A stretch of 37,514 nt of DNA from Thermoplasmatales archaeon (GTDB taxonomy: Archaea; Thermoplasmatota; Thermoplasmata; Thermoplasmatales; Thermoplasmataceae): positions 1 through 37,514 of the forward strand of contig JAJSLM010000010.1 of the NCBI GenBank assembly GCA_026127925.1. Direction: 5' to 3'. Positions 16,682 through 25,958 of this stretch are shown here, piece after piece. The notes under the pieces were generated by a model that ran no database searches, was not told the origin of the DNA, and was given only the letters and a program-made list of their open reading frames with translations. The translations under genes and the position numbers were made by a program. Position 1 is the stretch's first letter; the number at the start of each line of letters is the position of its first letter.

Positions 16682-17965
16682 ATGCACACGAGTTACCAGA
16701 AATTTCTCCTGATTTCTGTAACTGCAAGTTTCTTTATGTGGGGATTGATCGCAACTATCGGTCCACTGTCTCTGAATTTCCCATTTCTTGTTCATGAATC
16801 CATTCCCGTTAAAACTTCAATACTTGTTACAGGGCCTGCATTTCTCGTTTTTGGAAACGTATTGATGGGTTTTATCGCCGATAGGATAGGTCGTAAGAAA
16901 GTATTTATTGTAACTATGATAGCATACGCCCTTGGCATAATCATAGTTGTTCTAGCCACAAATTTCTTTGTTCTGCTTCCTGGATTAGCTCTTTCCCAAT
17001 TCGGAGTTGGTGGTGAAGAACCGCCTAGTCTCTCTCTCGTTGCGGAGGATTTCCCGGCAGTCGAGCGAGCCAAGCAATTGACACTCGTCGCCAACTTCAG
17101 CAATATAGGTAGCGCTTTTATCTCTGGCCTCATGATATATGAGAGTTTCTTTAGCACTCAACTTCATTCCTTCCTGGTTTCGCTATTCGGTCCTTTATCT
17201 TTCCTCTCCGATCTGACGTTCAGGTTTTTCTTACTGGTATCGAGTATAGCTTTGATCATAATCTTGGTTTACTCCAGACTCTCACTGCCAGAGTCATATC
17301 GCTGGCTGAACGTTAAGGGCAGAAAAAAGGAAGCCGAGAACGAGAAGAAGAAGCTCAATTACAAGAACGATAAAGAAATCCTTGTCAAACCCATGATATC
17401 ATTCGCCATTATCATAATGGCTGTTGTTGGGGTCTCCCAGTATGCCACAGATGGGCTTATGTCTTATATCGTCGGTCCCGTCGTTTTCCCAAACCTAATT
17501 GCGCAAATCATATTTGTTTCCAATGTTGGGGCATCCATTGCTGGCGTTGCAGCAATGTTCATCATTGGGAGATTCCCTCGCAAGAATTATCTTCTATATT
17601 CATTTATCGGTGGCGTTATCTCCATAGGGATCATATTGGTTTTCTACCGTTCCCTGACCAATGTAGCTATATTCTATCCTTTGCTGTTTATAAACCTCGC
17701 GTTCAGCGAGTTTGCGTGGTCTGCTAGAACCACTCTCGAACCGGAAACCGTTCCGACAAGATTACGCGCTACATATATTGGGGTTATGCGTATTGCTCCG
17801 ATTACTGTTTATGAGATATTTGTGTTTCTTACATCTTATTTCAATGTTGGAGTCTTTGACTTTGTCCTCATAAATATGCTACTTTGGATCCTTGGACTTG
17901 GCGCGGCTTCATTATGGTACTTTAGAGGTTATGAAACCAGAAATGCAGACATAGATTATCAATGA
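16682..17965 (+). CDS. MFS transporter, probable thiamin or thiamin-precursor importer
   Basis: A 427-residue major facilitator with 12 predicted helices in two halves separated by a lysine-rich loop (around KGRKKEAENEKKKLNYK). The MFS motif A appears as GFIADRIGRKKVFIV after helix 2. The substrate is not readable from motifs, but the TPP riboswitch directly upstream ties it to thiamin supply. THI-element-controlled MFS genes in Thermoplasma and relatives have been proposed as thiamin-related transporters. The start ATG at 16682 gives a short cytoplasmic N-terminus before helix 1. It is a single-gene transcript; cobS is convergent behind it. Confidence 0.82.
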   Translation: MHTSYQKFLLISVTASFFMWGLIATIGPLSLNFPFLVHESIPVKTSILVTGPAFLVFGNVLMGFIADRIGRKKVFIVTMIAYALGIIIVVLATNFFVLLPGLALSQFGVGGEEPPSLSLVAEDFPAVERAKQLTLVANFSNIGSAFISGLMIYESFFSTQLHSFLVSLFGPLSFLSDLTFRFFLLVSSIALIIILVYSRLSLPESYRWLNVKGRKKEAENEKKKLNYKNDKEILVKPMISFAIIIMAVVGVSQYATDGLMSYIVGPVVFPNLIAQIIFVSNVGASIAGVAAMFIIGRFPRKNYLLYSFIGGVISIGIILVFYRSLTNVAIFYPLLFINLAFSEFAWSARTTLEPETVPTRLRATYIGVMRIAPITVYEIFVFLTSYFNVGVFDFVLINMLLWILGLGAASLWYFRGYETRNADIDYQ

Positions 17966-17989
17966 ACGAATTATAAAATCGGACGCCGT

Positions 17990-18775
17990 CTAAAGGTGAG
18001 AGAACAAAAGCGTCAGTGGAATGAAGTGTAACGGCTCAAAGAGGAGGAGAATTACGGCTATGAAAATAAAAAACGCTCTGGTTATCTCCCCCAAAAATCC
18101 CAGAACGTCACCATTAATTCCTCCAAATGAGCGTTCAATCCTTGTTTTTATTAAGTATTGCGCTGTCAAAGCTAGTATTCCGGCAATTAAAAGGGATGGC
18201 AGGAAAATCACGGCAAGTACTATAAAAAGGAAAAAATTGGCCAGAATCTGCAATCTCCAATTTTGCTGAACCGAAATCTTGAATTGTGAAAACATACCTC
18301 CAGGGACCAGGCCCTTCGTTTTTAACGAATTTAAAATGTATGAATCTTTTGCAATAATCTCGGAAAGTAATATTGTGATCATGCCTTCTAGTGGGATGAG
18401 AGAGGCCATGGAGGAGAAAGTGACGACATAAATCACAAAGGCAAAGCCGAAACCACCTGCACCAAGAAAATGGTCTTTTAAAACCTCCAACCTTCTCGAA
18501 AATGGACCACGAACGAGTATCGCATCGCCTGTATCAAGAACAGCATCAAGATGATTAAAGCCGGAAAGCAAGAGTATAAGGGATAGCGAAATTGCTGCAG
18601 CAAGAATAACATTAACATAAAAAGAAAGAAAATAGAACGCGGTTCCGGATATTAGGCCGATGATCGCGCCAACCAATGAAACATATCCGGAATAGCCACT
18701 GGTTATATCATCACATCTTGAAGGTATAATTGTAAAGAAGGAAAGGGCACATTTGAATTTTTTGATATTGAACAT
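17990..18775 (-). CDS. cobS: Adenosylcobinamide-GDP ribazoletransferase (cobalamin synthase)
   Basis: A 261-residue membrane enzyme that joins adenosylcobinamide-GDP with the alpha-ribazole nucleotide in the last assembly steps of the cobamide. The active-site segment HLDAVLDTGDAI corresponds to the aspartate-rich DGLADTADG motif of CobS proteins and is followed by RRLEVLKDHFLGAGGFG (family: LEIMKDSRIGxxG). There are about six hydrophobic segments. It is convergent with the MFS gene and divergent from the threonine-phosphate decarboxylase gene, with 91 bases between the two starts. Confidence 0.9.
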   Translation of the reverse strand: MFNIKKFKCALSFFTIIPSRCDDITSGYSGYVSLVGAIIGLISGTAFYFLSFYVNVILAAAISLSLILLLSGFNHLDAVLDTGDAILVRGPFSRRLEVLKDHFLGAGGFGFAFVIYVVTFSSMASLIPLEGMITILLSEIIAKDSYILNSLKTKGLVPGGMFSQFKISVQQNWRLQILANFFLFIVLAVIFLPSLLIAGILALTAQYLIKTRIERSFGGINGDVLGFLGEITRAFFIFIAVILLLFEPLHFIPLTLLFSHL

Positions 18776-18866
18776 GTGATACCGATATTTACGTTAATAT
18801 CTATGAAGTTAAACATACTTTCTATAATTGAAGTAGACTTTAAGTCATGGTATATATCTACATTCG

Positions 18867-19961
18867 TTGAAAGGCAACTTCGAGGGACATGGAGGAAACA
18901 TCTGGGAATTCGCAAAGAAAAACCACTGTAAGCCATCTGAGGTCTTAGATTTTAGCTCAAATTTGAATGAATTTACGAAAATCGACTTATCTGGATTTCT
19001 TAAGAACAATGAATCACTGCGATCTTATCCGGATACCGATACGAGAAATTATCTAAAACCGTTGGCAGACTACGTTCATTTAGATCCGAAGAAGATACTT
19101 CTTGGACCAGGCCTTACTTATCTGATATACCGAATAAATCAGCTCTTTTATGGAAGTAAAGTGGCAATTGTTCAACCCACGTTTTCAGAGCACAAGAAAA
19201 GCGCACTTATCAACCATTCCAGGGTGTATGAGACCTCGTGGAGCAGAGAAAATTCCATGGAAAATTTACTTTCAACACTCAACGGAATAAATTATGATCT
19301 ATTATTCATAACAAACCCATCAAACCCAGTTGGTGATCTTGTTTCTGAAAATGACCTGGAGGCGATCATTGATCTCGATCACAAAAAGCACGCTTTGACA
19401 TTCATTGACGAAGCTTTCATAGATTTTGTTAATTTCCAGAGCCCGTCATTTCAAGGGCGAATGATTACAGATTATGGAGATGTGATATTTGGCCGTTCAC
19501 TCACAAAACTCTTCGGATTCGCGTCTATAAGACTAGGTTATCTGCTTTCCAGCAGAGAGATACTAATGAGAATAGAAAAACTGATGGAACCATGGACTGT
19601 TGGACAGTATGCTCTCGACCTGGTAAACAGCGTTGATTATAATGCGTTTAAGAAACTTCCCTCTTTAGTCGAGAAAGAGAGAAAATTTACAGCAAACAAA
19701 CTGACTTCTATAGGATTTAAAATCATTTCGCATCCAAAGGCTAATTTCTTTTGCACTATTCCACCGAAGAATATTAACGCCCATTATTTAGCCTCCGAGT
19801 TGATGGGAAATAGGATCCTTGTAAAAGAAGTCAGGATTCCATACGAAAGAAGAATAGCCCTGAGATTCTCCGTTAAAACAAGAGATAAGAATAAGGCTCT
19901 AATTGACGCAATCCAGGAGATAATTGGAAAGCGCATGCAGAAGATAAGTGGTCGTGAATGA
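18867..19961 (+). CDS. cobD: L-threonine-O-3-phosphate decarboxylase-like aminotransferase (CobD type)
   Basis: A 364-residue PLP fold-type I protein of the HisC/CobD group. It opens with EGHGGNIWEFAKKN (CobD proteins start with a GGN motif) and DFSSNLNEF, and has ITNPSNPVGDLV and the cofactor lysine in FGRSLTKLFGFASIRLGYL. CobD makes (R)-1-amino-2-propanol phosphate, the linker that CbiB attaches to the corrin ring. The gene overlaps cbiB by ATGA, which supports this over histidinol-phosphate aminotransferase. The start is a TTG at 18867. Note that some databases use cobD for the cbiB gene. Confidence 0.85.
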   Translation: MKGNFEGHGGNIWEFAKKNHCKPSEVLDFSSNLNEFTKIDLSGFLKNNESLRSYPDTDTRNYLKPLADYVHLDPKKILLGPGLTYLIYRINQLFYGSKVAIVQPTFSEHKKSALINHSRVYETSWSRENSMENLLSTLNGINYDLLFITNPSNPVGDLVSENDLEAIIDLDHKKHALTFIDEAFIDFVNFQSPSFQGRMITDYGDVIFGRSLTKLFGFASIRLGYLLSSREILMRIEKLMEPWTVGQYALDLVNSVDYNAFKKLPSLVEKERKFTANKLTSIGFKIISHPKANFFCTIPPKNINAHYLASELMGNRILVKEVRIPYERRIALRFSVKTRDKNKALIDAIQEIIGKRMQKISGRE

Positions 19962-20905
19962 TCAACCTTCACATTAATTTCTTTTTAGATCAGATCATCA
20001 TACTTATAGGGGCATTGATTCTAGATGTTGTCATAGGTGAATTCCCAGAAAAGATCCACCCAGTTGTCTGGACAGGAAAACTAATAGAATCTCTTGAACC
20101 TCATTTTCGAAAATCACGGAACAAACTGTTATCTGGTACTCTTCTTGTGGTATTTGTCGAGATATTATTTGTCGGTGCGATGGTAATAATTAATTGTAAG
20201 TTATTTTATATAACAATCATATATATTATTGTATCAGTATTCTTCCTGAAGAGTTCATTTGCGTTCAGAAGCATGAGAGATCACATTGAGCCCATAATTT
20301 CTTCAATTGAAAAAAATGACCTAGAAAAAGCTAGATTATTTCTTTCCAGAACCGTTAGGCGGGAAACTGCCGGACTTCCCAGAGAGCTCATTTGTTCAGC
20401 GGCCATTGAGACAATTTCAGAGGGGTTGGTAGATGGTTTCACCGGCCCATTGTTTTATTTCTCATTCTTCTTCTTACCGGGATCATTCTTCTATAGGGTT
20501 GCAAACACGTTCGACTCCGAGATTGGATACAATGATGATAAAAACAAGCTGTTTGGAAGGTTCGCTGCCCACCTGGATACATTGTTAAATTACGTACCAT
20601 CTAGGTTAACAGCTCACATATCCTATATTTCTGCATACATTCTCGGATTAAGGCCAAGATCGTTGCAACTCTTTACAGTTTCCAGAAAAACCGCAAGTAG
20701 GAACGCGGGATGGCCTATGGGGGCATTTTCGAATATAATCGGCGTGAGATTAGAGAAGAAAGGAGAGTATATCTTGAATGATGATTTCCGATACCCAGAT
20801 GTAGAGGATGTCCGAACAGCACTAAAACTTCATTCGCTTACTTCAGCAGTTTTTACCCTAGTTATAACAGTACCAATACTTATTTTCCTTTATATATTTT
20901 TATGA
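19958..20905 (+). CDS. cbiB: Adenosylcobinamide-phosphate synthase (CbiB)
   Basis: A 315-residue membrane protein that amidates the corrin ring with aminopropanol (phosphate). Motifs match the CbiB family: LDVVIGEFPEKIHPVVWTGK near the start, ISEGLVDGFTGPLFYFSFFF, and VANTFDSEIGYNDDKNKLFG. Later, RTASRNAGWPMGAF-like sequence (KTASRNAGWPMGAFSN) is also diagnostic. About four to five hydrophobic helices are present. The ATG overlaps the stop of the decarboxylase gene that supplies its substrate, and cobT follows after 12 bases, so the three form an operon for nucleotide-loop assembly. Confidence 0.93.
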   Translation: MINLHINFFLDQIIILIGALILDVVIGEFPEKIHPVVWTGKLIESLEPHFRKSRNKLLSGTLLVVFVEILFVGAMVIINCKLFYITIIYIIVSVFFLKSSFAFRSMRDHIEPIISSIEKNDLEKARLFLSRTVRRETAGLPRELICSAAIETISEGLVDGFTGPLFYFSFFFLPGSFFYRVANTFDSEIGYNDDKNKLFGRFAAHLDTLLNYVPSRLTAHISYISAYILGLRPRSLQLFTVSRKTASRNAGWPMGAFSNIIGVRLEKKGEYILNDDFRYPDVEDVRTALKLHSLTSAVFTLVITVPILIFLYIFL

Positions 20906-20917
20906 GATGACAGTGGT

Positions 20918-21907
20918 ATGAGTAATAAGTTGAGGCTAGAGAATTCAGCATTCGTGCTTCTTGCAGGGAACACGAAACTTTCACTAATTCCTGGCTTAAC
21001 TGCGGCTGGAGCTTCGCCCGAACTGACCTTCATGACACCAGCTGTAGATTCAGAAATTCTCCTGAATGGGAAATCCGTGACGATGAGAGAGCCGCCCATG
21101 ACTCCGGATGGCATTCCAACACCAGCTATCGTCACCCGGGGATGCCTGCAGCTTGTGGATATACCTGTAATCGTTGTGAATGCTGGGATGGCCATTAAGC
21201 CTAATGTACCGTTTATAGAAACTGGCCTAAATTCAGCAGAAGATCCAAGGATTACAATTGGAGCCCCTTTTTTTGATATGGCTGTCAACAGCGGTTACTA
21301 TATCGGGAGCTCCATTCTCAGAAGGTTTGATTCCGTATTCCTGGCAGAAAGTGTTCCGGGAGGTACTACCACGGCCTTGCTTACACTGCGATCACTTGGG
21401 CTGGACTTAAAAACAAGCACTACTTTCCGAGTTAACCCAGATGAATTAAAGGAACAGATCGTGAAAGACACCCTGGGAATGAGGCCACTTTCCCCACCAA
21501 GTTTCCTGGATTCCGTAAAATTCTATGGAGACTATATGATGGCTCTCTCATTAGGGATCAGTGCCGCATTAAAGGATCACTGGATATATTTTTCCGGTGG
21601 AACGCAGATGGCAACAGTATACTATCTGGACAAGATGATATCAGGCTCAAATAGCAGGAGATCGGTAATCACGACTCGATGGATAATGGAAGATCAGAGG
21701 AAAACTATGAAAACTCTCTGTGGGGATAACCTGATAGAATCGAATTTGGATTTTCACTTGTCCAAAGAAGATGGTTTTAAGAAATTTGAAGAAGGCCACG
21801 TAAAGGAAGGCGTTGGTATGGGGGCAGCATATCTCATAGCCAAAGAGAGCAGCCCAGAAAAAACGATAATGAAGAGCGTGGAAGAAACATATGAACAACT
21901 TTCGTGA
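20918..21907 (+). CDS. cobT: NaMN:base phosphoribosyltransferase, archaeal CobT type (TIGR00303/UPF0284)
   Basis: A 329-residue protein of the archaeal CobT-like family that activates the lower-ligand base by transfer of ribose phosphate from nicotinate mononucleotide. Recognisable segments are LLAGNTKLSLIPGLTAAGASP, PDGIPTPAIVTRG, VVNAGM and the glycine-rich AESVPGGTTTALLTLRSLG, with YFSGGTQMATVYYL later. The length is normal for the archaeal form. It is the last gene of the cobD-cbiB-cobT operon. The base attached in this organism (dimethylbenzimidazole or another) cannot be read from sequence. Confidence 0.88.
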   Translation: MSNKLRLENSAFVLLAGNTKLSLIPGLTAAGASPELTFMTPAVDSEILLNGKSVTMREPPMTPDGIPTPAIVTRGCLQLVDIPVIVVNAGMAIKPNVPFIETGLNSAEDPRITIGAPFFDMAVNSGYYIGSSILRRFDSVFLAESVPGGTTTALLTLRSLGLDLKTSTTFRVNPDELKEQIVKDTLGMRPLSPPSFLDSVKFYGDYMMALSLGISAALKDHWIYFSGGTQMATVYYLDKMISGSNSRRSVITTRWIMEDQRKTMKTLCGDNLIESNLDFHLSKEDGFKKFEEGHVKEGVGMGAAYLIAKESSPEKTIMKSVEETYEQLS

Positions 21908-21966
21908 ATGGCGTTAACAGACGAGAAATGAACAATTTTTTTAATTTCAATAGCAAAGCTCAAACA

Positions 21967-21976
21967 TTTTATAGTA
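21967..21976 (+). promoter_or_regulatory. TATA box of SRP RNA
   Basis: TTTTATAGTA lies about 25 bases before the first base of the SRP RNA helix 1, the spacing expected for archaeal transcription start. Confidence 0.55.
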
Positions 21977-21990
21977 AGTTAAGCATAACA

Positions 21991-22284
21991 TGGAGCCGGA
22001 CTTGGCCGGGAAGCCAGGCACTTCCTGTTACTCGAAGTCTACATGCGAGGGCGACAGTTTGGAGAGGCCTACTTGGTTTCTGCCAGGCCTTAGGGAATCG
22101 CTGAAGTTCTGTTCCTTTGGATCGGAGGTTCACATATCCAGAATCGAAGGAATCTGGGTATGCGATTTGACAGAGGAATCCGCAAGGACCGGAAGGGAGC
22201 AGCGGTACTCTGCACTCTTGATGCTAAGGGAGTGCGGGATCGAGAGGAACTAGGGAGCACCTGACAGGACGCCAAGACCGATCC
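21991..22284 (+). ncRNA. SRP (7S) RNA
   Basis: The helix 8 core of signal recognition particle RNA is clear: AAGGACCGGAAGGGAGCAGC around 22184-22203, containing the conserved internal loops that bind SRP54. The 5' bases CGGACTTGG (21997-22005) pair with CCAAGACCG (22272-22280) with one mismatch, forming archaeal helix 1, so the molecule is about 290 nt. GC content is well above the flanking DNA. A TATA box precedes it. Protein-like frames read across it are spurious. Ends are estimated from helix 1. Confidence 0.93.
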
Positions 22285-22363
22285 AAACGTGTCCGGTATT
22301 CAATTTCTTCTACCTACCCAGATTATAATTATAAACCTTGCGGATATTCGTTATCGATATTAG

Positions 22364-23521
22364 TTGTCTGACAGAAGTTACAAAATAATTCAGGACCCTT
22401 TAAACGGCCCAATAAAAATAAGCTCGGAGTTTCAAAAATTGATCGATTCACCAGAATTTCAGAGGCTAAGATATGTAAAGCAACTCGGTATGTGCTATAT
22501 GGTTTTTCCAGGTGCAAACCACACAAGGTTTGAACATTCAATCGGAACAATGTTTCTGAGTGAGATGTTTGCTGATACTCTTCACATAGACGATAAAGAT
22601 CTTCTTATGGCTGCTGCCTTATTGCATGATGTGGGTCATCCACCATTGAGCCACGGACTCGAAGATGTTTTCGAGACGATAACCAGCTTAGACCATGTTG
22701 ATGCTGGAGTTTCGATCATAGAAGGAAAGAATGAATTTGAAGAGAGTACAATACCATTAGCGCTCGAAGAAATGGGATTACGCCCTAACGATGTTGCAGA
22801 TGTAATTTCCAGGAAAAGCCACAGGTATAAACTTATTTCCAGGATTATAAGCGGCCCCATAGATGTCGATGAACTTGATTATCTCAGAAGAGATTCCCTC
22901 AACTGTGGTGTTCCTATAGGGAACATAGATTACAAGAGAATCCTGAATGTGGCAGAGATCCATGATAATGATCTGGCAATAGAAGAAAAAGGACTACCAA
23001 CCCTTGAATCGATCCTCATAGCACGAATATTAATGTACGGATCGGTCTATTTTCACAAGACATCAAGGATTGCTCAATACATGGTCAAAAATCTAGTGCT
23101 GAAACAGCAACAGGACTTTAGGAATCCATTCAGCATGACGGATTACGATCTTTTCTGGTTGCTGGCAAATGGAGAAAATTCTTCATCCTTTAGAAAAATA
23201 ATATCGAGGGAGCTATTAAAACCTGTCTTGAAGGTGAAGTATAACGAAGAAGATCTCAAAAAGATAGCCTTTGCCGTCGAGTCCGCGAAACTCGATCCTT
23301 CTGATTATGCGATTGACGTGATTCCTCCACTTGACTTTTCTGGCCCCGAAAGGATAAAGTCAAATCTTCAGGTTTTGATAAAGGATAGACTTGAAAGCGT
23401 AACGGAAATATCGCCCTTGGTACGAACACTAAAGGAATCTCTTGAGCATAGGTTCATAATAGTTTTTGCGGAGAGAAGCAAGGCGGAATCAGTAAAGAAA
23501 CTTCTTTCCGAGTTCAAATAA
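22364..23521 (+). CDS. HD-superfamily phosphohydrolase (SAMHD1/dGTPase-like)
   Basis: A 385-residue HD-domain protein. It begins with the characteristic YKIIQDPLNGPIKISSEF and FQRLRYVKQLGMCYMVFPGA, followed by the metal-binding HTRFEHSIGT, the catalytic ALLHDVGHPPLSHGLED and the distal aspartate in GPIDVDELDYLRRDS. This group includes dNTP triphosphohydrolases related to SAMHD1 and archaeal enzymes of unknown substrate. The start is a TTG at 22364 that lies some 25-30 bases after an AT-rich stretch near 22325-22340, consistent with a leaderless transcript. It stands alone between SRP RNA and an unrelated operon. Confidence 0.88.
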   Translation: MSDRSYKIIQDPLNGPIKISSEFQKLIDSPEFQRLRYVKQLGMCYMVFPGANHTRFEHSIGTMFLSEMFADTLHIDDKDLLMAAALLHDVGHPPLSHGLEDVFETITSLDHVDAGVSIIEGKNEFEESTIPLALEEMGLRPNDVADVISRKSHRYKLISRIISGPIDVDELDYLRRDSLNCGVPIGNIDYKRILNVAEIHDNDLAIEEKGLPTLESILIARILMYGSVYFHKTSRIAQYMVKNLVLKQQQDFRNPFSMTDYDLFWLLANGENSSSFRKIISRELLKPVLKVKYNEEDLKKIAFAVESAKLDPSDYAIDVIPPLDFSGPERIKSNLQVLIKDRLESVTEISPLVRTLKESLEHRFIIVFAERSKAESVKKLLSEFK

Positions 23522-23710
23522 TAGATTGTATGCGGGAATGCACGTAGCTTCTGATAAGAACAATGAAACAGAACATAAGAAAAATTGGGGTAGGATCTTA
23601 TCCCCCAAACAGGAGGTTTCACTTTAGAACTTATGAAATTCACTTGTCACTGGAAACTTCATAAAAGCATAGGTGTCATATTATGAGACCAAAAAAAAGT
23701 CATTTACCAT

Positions 23711-23896
23711 ATGATCCCCTGCCTGGACGGCAAGAGCGTTTTGATAATCTATTCACAACAAATAGTTGCATTTAAGGATCATGAACGAATCCAGTTTCTT
23801 GCAGATGGAGCGGCTAGATCCGTAGATACAATAATAGACCTGATAGGTATACGAATGCGCAGAATCGGAATCCGCAAGCAAACTAGTGAAGAGTGA
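23711..23896 (+). CDS. Short Alba-like protein, possibly truncated
   Basis: A 61-residue ORF with the segment FLADGAARSVDTIIDLIGIR, which resembles the ARGRAISKAVDxxEIVRNR region of the chromatin protein Alba, followed by a strand MRRIGIRKQTSEE at the place where Alba has its last strands. It lacks about a dozen residues of the usual first helix, so it is shorter than typical Alba (about 90). A TATA-like CATATTAT lies near 23677-23684, at leaderless distance. The stop shares bases with a GTG that could start the GtrA gene. Resemblance is by eye only; it might be a remnant. Confidence 0.4.
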   Translation: MIPCLDGKSVLIIYSQQIVAFKDHERIQFLADGAARSVDTIIDLIGIRMRRIGIRKQTSEE

Positions 23897-23904
23897 GAGC
23901 TAAT

Positions 23905-24354
23905 ATGGCAAAACTAAGAGAGAACATTATTTTGTTCATAGAAAAGAACTTGGTAAGAATGCTAAAATATTCTCTCTCGGGTTTTGTGGGTTTTGCCTCA
24001 CTCGAGTTCCTTACGTTCCTTGGAATCTCATTGCTAGGCTATGCACACATAATTCTGATTGACATTATTGCATTTACGCTTGCAGTTGCAATTGAATTTA
24101 TATTTCAGGAATACTGGACAACACACAAGATGGGGGAGCATCACGGCCGCATTTATGGCCTTATTATTAGACTCCTGAAATTTGAAATTCTGAATGTGAT
24201 TGGAAATGCTGTCGCAATCGCAACCCAGTTTTCCCTCTTTAAGTACTTTGGTCTATATCCATTGATAGGTAATTTCATAGGATCAGCTGTAGCATTTCCT
24301 TTCAATTACTACATTCAGATGAGGTTGATATGGAAGATCAGAATGTTATCGTAG
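23905..24354 (+). CDS. GtrA family membrane protein
   Basis: A protein of about 149 residues with four membrane helices and the GtrA/DPMS pattern: MLKYSLSGFVGFASLEFLTF at the start of helix 1, a basic/aromatic cytosolic loop containing FQEYWTTHK, and FIGSAVAFPFNYYIQMRLIW at the C-terminus (the family has a conserved N-F-x-x-x-x-x-W/F there). GtrA-like proteins are proposed to help move lipid-linked sugars across membranes. The ATG at 23905 is chosen; a GTG at 23893 that overlaps the preceding stop is an alternative. No glycosyltransferase gene is adjacent, so the partner is unknown. Confidence 0.82.
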   Translation: MAKLRENIILFIEKNLVRMLKYSLSGFVGFASLEFLTFLGISLLGYAHIILIDIIAFTLAVAIEFIFQEYWTTHKMGEHHGRIYGLIIRLLKFEILNVIGNAVAIATQFSLFKYFGLYPLIGNFIGSAVAFPFNYYIQMRLIWKIRMLS

Positions 24355-24438
24355 GCTTTGATCAAGAGTTCATCTTTCTGGAACTTTCGATCTGACCATG
24401 GATGTACAATAAATAAATGAAAACATTGCTAATAAGAT

Positions 24439-25755
24439 TTAATTGCTTGTTTTCATGCCCAGACTAGCTGCGATTATTATCGGATCCCACACAGGACCAA
24501 ACGGCGGAGAATAACCGAGATCCGAATAGAACAGATCTTCCATAGTGATCCCCGCGTATATGGCTTCTGCTAACGTGTTGAGTCGCCATGCCCCATTGCT
24601 TTTGGAAACTACCTGTGCACCAAGGAGTCTACCGGAATGTGAATCGTAGGTTATTTTAACGTAAGCATTTAAATTACCTTCATAATATGCCGCTTTACTA
24701 CCTGCCTTGACGAAGATATCTTTTGGCGCAAAGCCGTATTTGATCGAAGTCGAGGAATCAATTCCCGTGAAGCCAACCTCGTAGTCAAAGATTTTTACCA
24801 GAGTTGTGCCTATGCCTCCTTTGAAGGTCATCCGTTCACCACCCACATTAGATCCGGCAACCCTGCCCATCTTGTTGCTGATCTGCGCCAACGGCATCCA
24901 ATCTTCAGAATTCGTAACCTTGTTTAATGTTGTGGCACAATCCCCTGCGGCGAGGATTTTACTGTCACTGGTAAACATTCCATTATCCACCTTTATGGCC
25001 CCGTTTTTGCCCAAAGAAAGACCAGCATCCAAGGCGAGTTGTGAGTTTGGTTGGATACCTGTTGCAGACAGAACCAAATCGGCGGAATGTTGCCCTACAG
25101 TTGTCTCGACTTTTAATCCCTCACTGTTCCTAGTCACTGATTTAAGTTCCGAGTTTTTTTCCACTTTAACATTTGCTTCGAACTCTTTCAGAAGTTCCTG
25201 CCCAACCTGCTGATCTAATCTTTTGAAAAGTTTTTCGTGATGGGCGATCATTGTAATTTCTTTCCCGGATTCTGCAAGAGTAGAGGCCAGTTCCATTCCG
25301 AGAACCCCATCGCCAATAATAGTAATCTTTTTTGACTTCTCAATCTCTTGCTTTAATGTAATGCCATCGGATAGCGACCGAAGGGTCCGTATTTCTTTAC
25401 TACTTATTCCCTTTGGTTTCACTGCTGAGGCACCAGTCGAAATTAACAGGTAATCATAGGAAAGGGCATTACCACCGGTTGTTTTGACTTGTTGCCTTGA
25501 TCTATCGATCTCTGTCACACTTTCATTGATAACAACTTTAATCTTTCTCTTCTCCGTAAATTCAGTTAGAGGGTAATGCAAAAGCTTGGAATAATCTTCA
25601 AACATCCCGCCAAGGTAATAGGGCATTCCACATTCTGCATACGATACAAAAGGCCCTGCTTCAATCACGGTAACATCAATGAGAGGATCCACACGTTTTG
25701 CTTTTGAAGCAGCGGCCATTCCCGCAGCCCCGCCACCAATTACAATAAAATTCAT
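24439..25755 (-). CDS. CoA-disulfide reductase / NADH oxidase-like flavoprotein
   Basis: A 438-residue FAD- and NAD(P)H-dependent oxidoreductase. The FAD loop is FIVIGGGAAGMAAASKA, and the single active-site cysteine (residue 42) lies in SYAECGMPYYLGG, the signature of CoA-disulfide reductases and related NADH oxidases and polysulfide reductases. A second dinucleotide-binding loop is ITIIGDGVLGMELAS (family GxGxxG, here GDGVLG). The second FAD site is ILAAGDCATT. Roles in this family are reduction of CoA disulfide, oxygen or polysulfide in thiol and redox control. The gene stands alone on the minus strand. Confidence 0.87.
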   Translation of the reverse strand: MNFIVIGGGAAGMAAASKAKRVDPLIDVTVIEAGPFVSYAECGMPYYLGGMFEDYSKLLHYPLTEFTEKRKIKVVINESVTEIDRSRQQVKTTGGNALSYDYLLISTGASAVKPKGISSKEIRTLRSLSDGITLKQEIEKSKKITIIGDGVLGMELASTLAESGKEITMIAHHEKLFKRLDQQVGQELLKEFEANVKVEKNSELKSVTRNSEGLKVETTVGQHSADLVLSATGIQPNSQLALDAGLSLGKNGAIKVDNGMFTSDSKILAAGDCATTLNKVTNSEDWMPLAQISNKMGRVAGSNVGGERMTFKGGIGTTLVKIFDYEVGFTGIDSSTSIKYGFAPKDIFVKAGSKAAYYEGNLNAYVKITYDSHSGRLLGAQVVSKSNGAWRLNTLAEAIYAGITMEDLFYSDLGYSPPFGPVWDPIIIAASLGMKTSN

Positions 25756-25958
25756 GAATCTTCAATCCCATGAATACATAAATCTTTTGGCACAACTTTC
25801 CTAAAACTAATTAAAATAACCTACCACGAAAAGAAATTAAGTGGTTATTGCACGGAACATTTCTTCTTCTGTTTATGAATTGTTATTTTAATCTAAAAAT
25901 ATCTGAGGTTCGTTATCTAAACGAGAAACCTTTTAACTGATGGCAACTTAACCAAATT

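Noticed and set aside
16507-16689. Minus-strand open frame of 60 residues
   Set aside because: It covers the TPP aptamer and leader; the riboswitch explains the conservation-like pattern.
21904-22275. Several open frames on both strands across the SRP RNA
   Set aside because: They overlap the SRP RNA helix 8 core and have no protein-like features.
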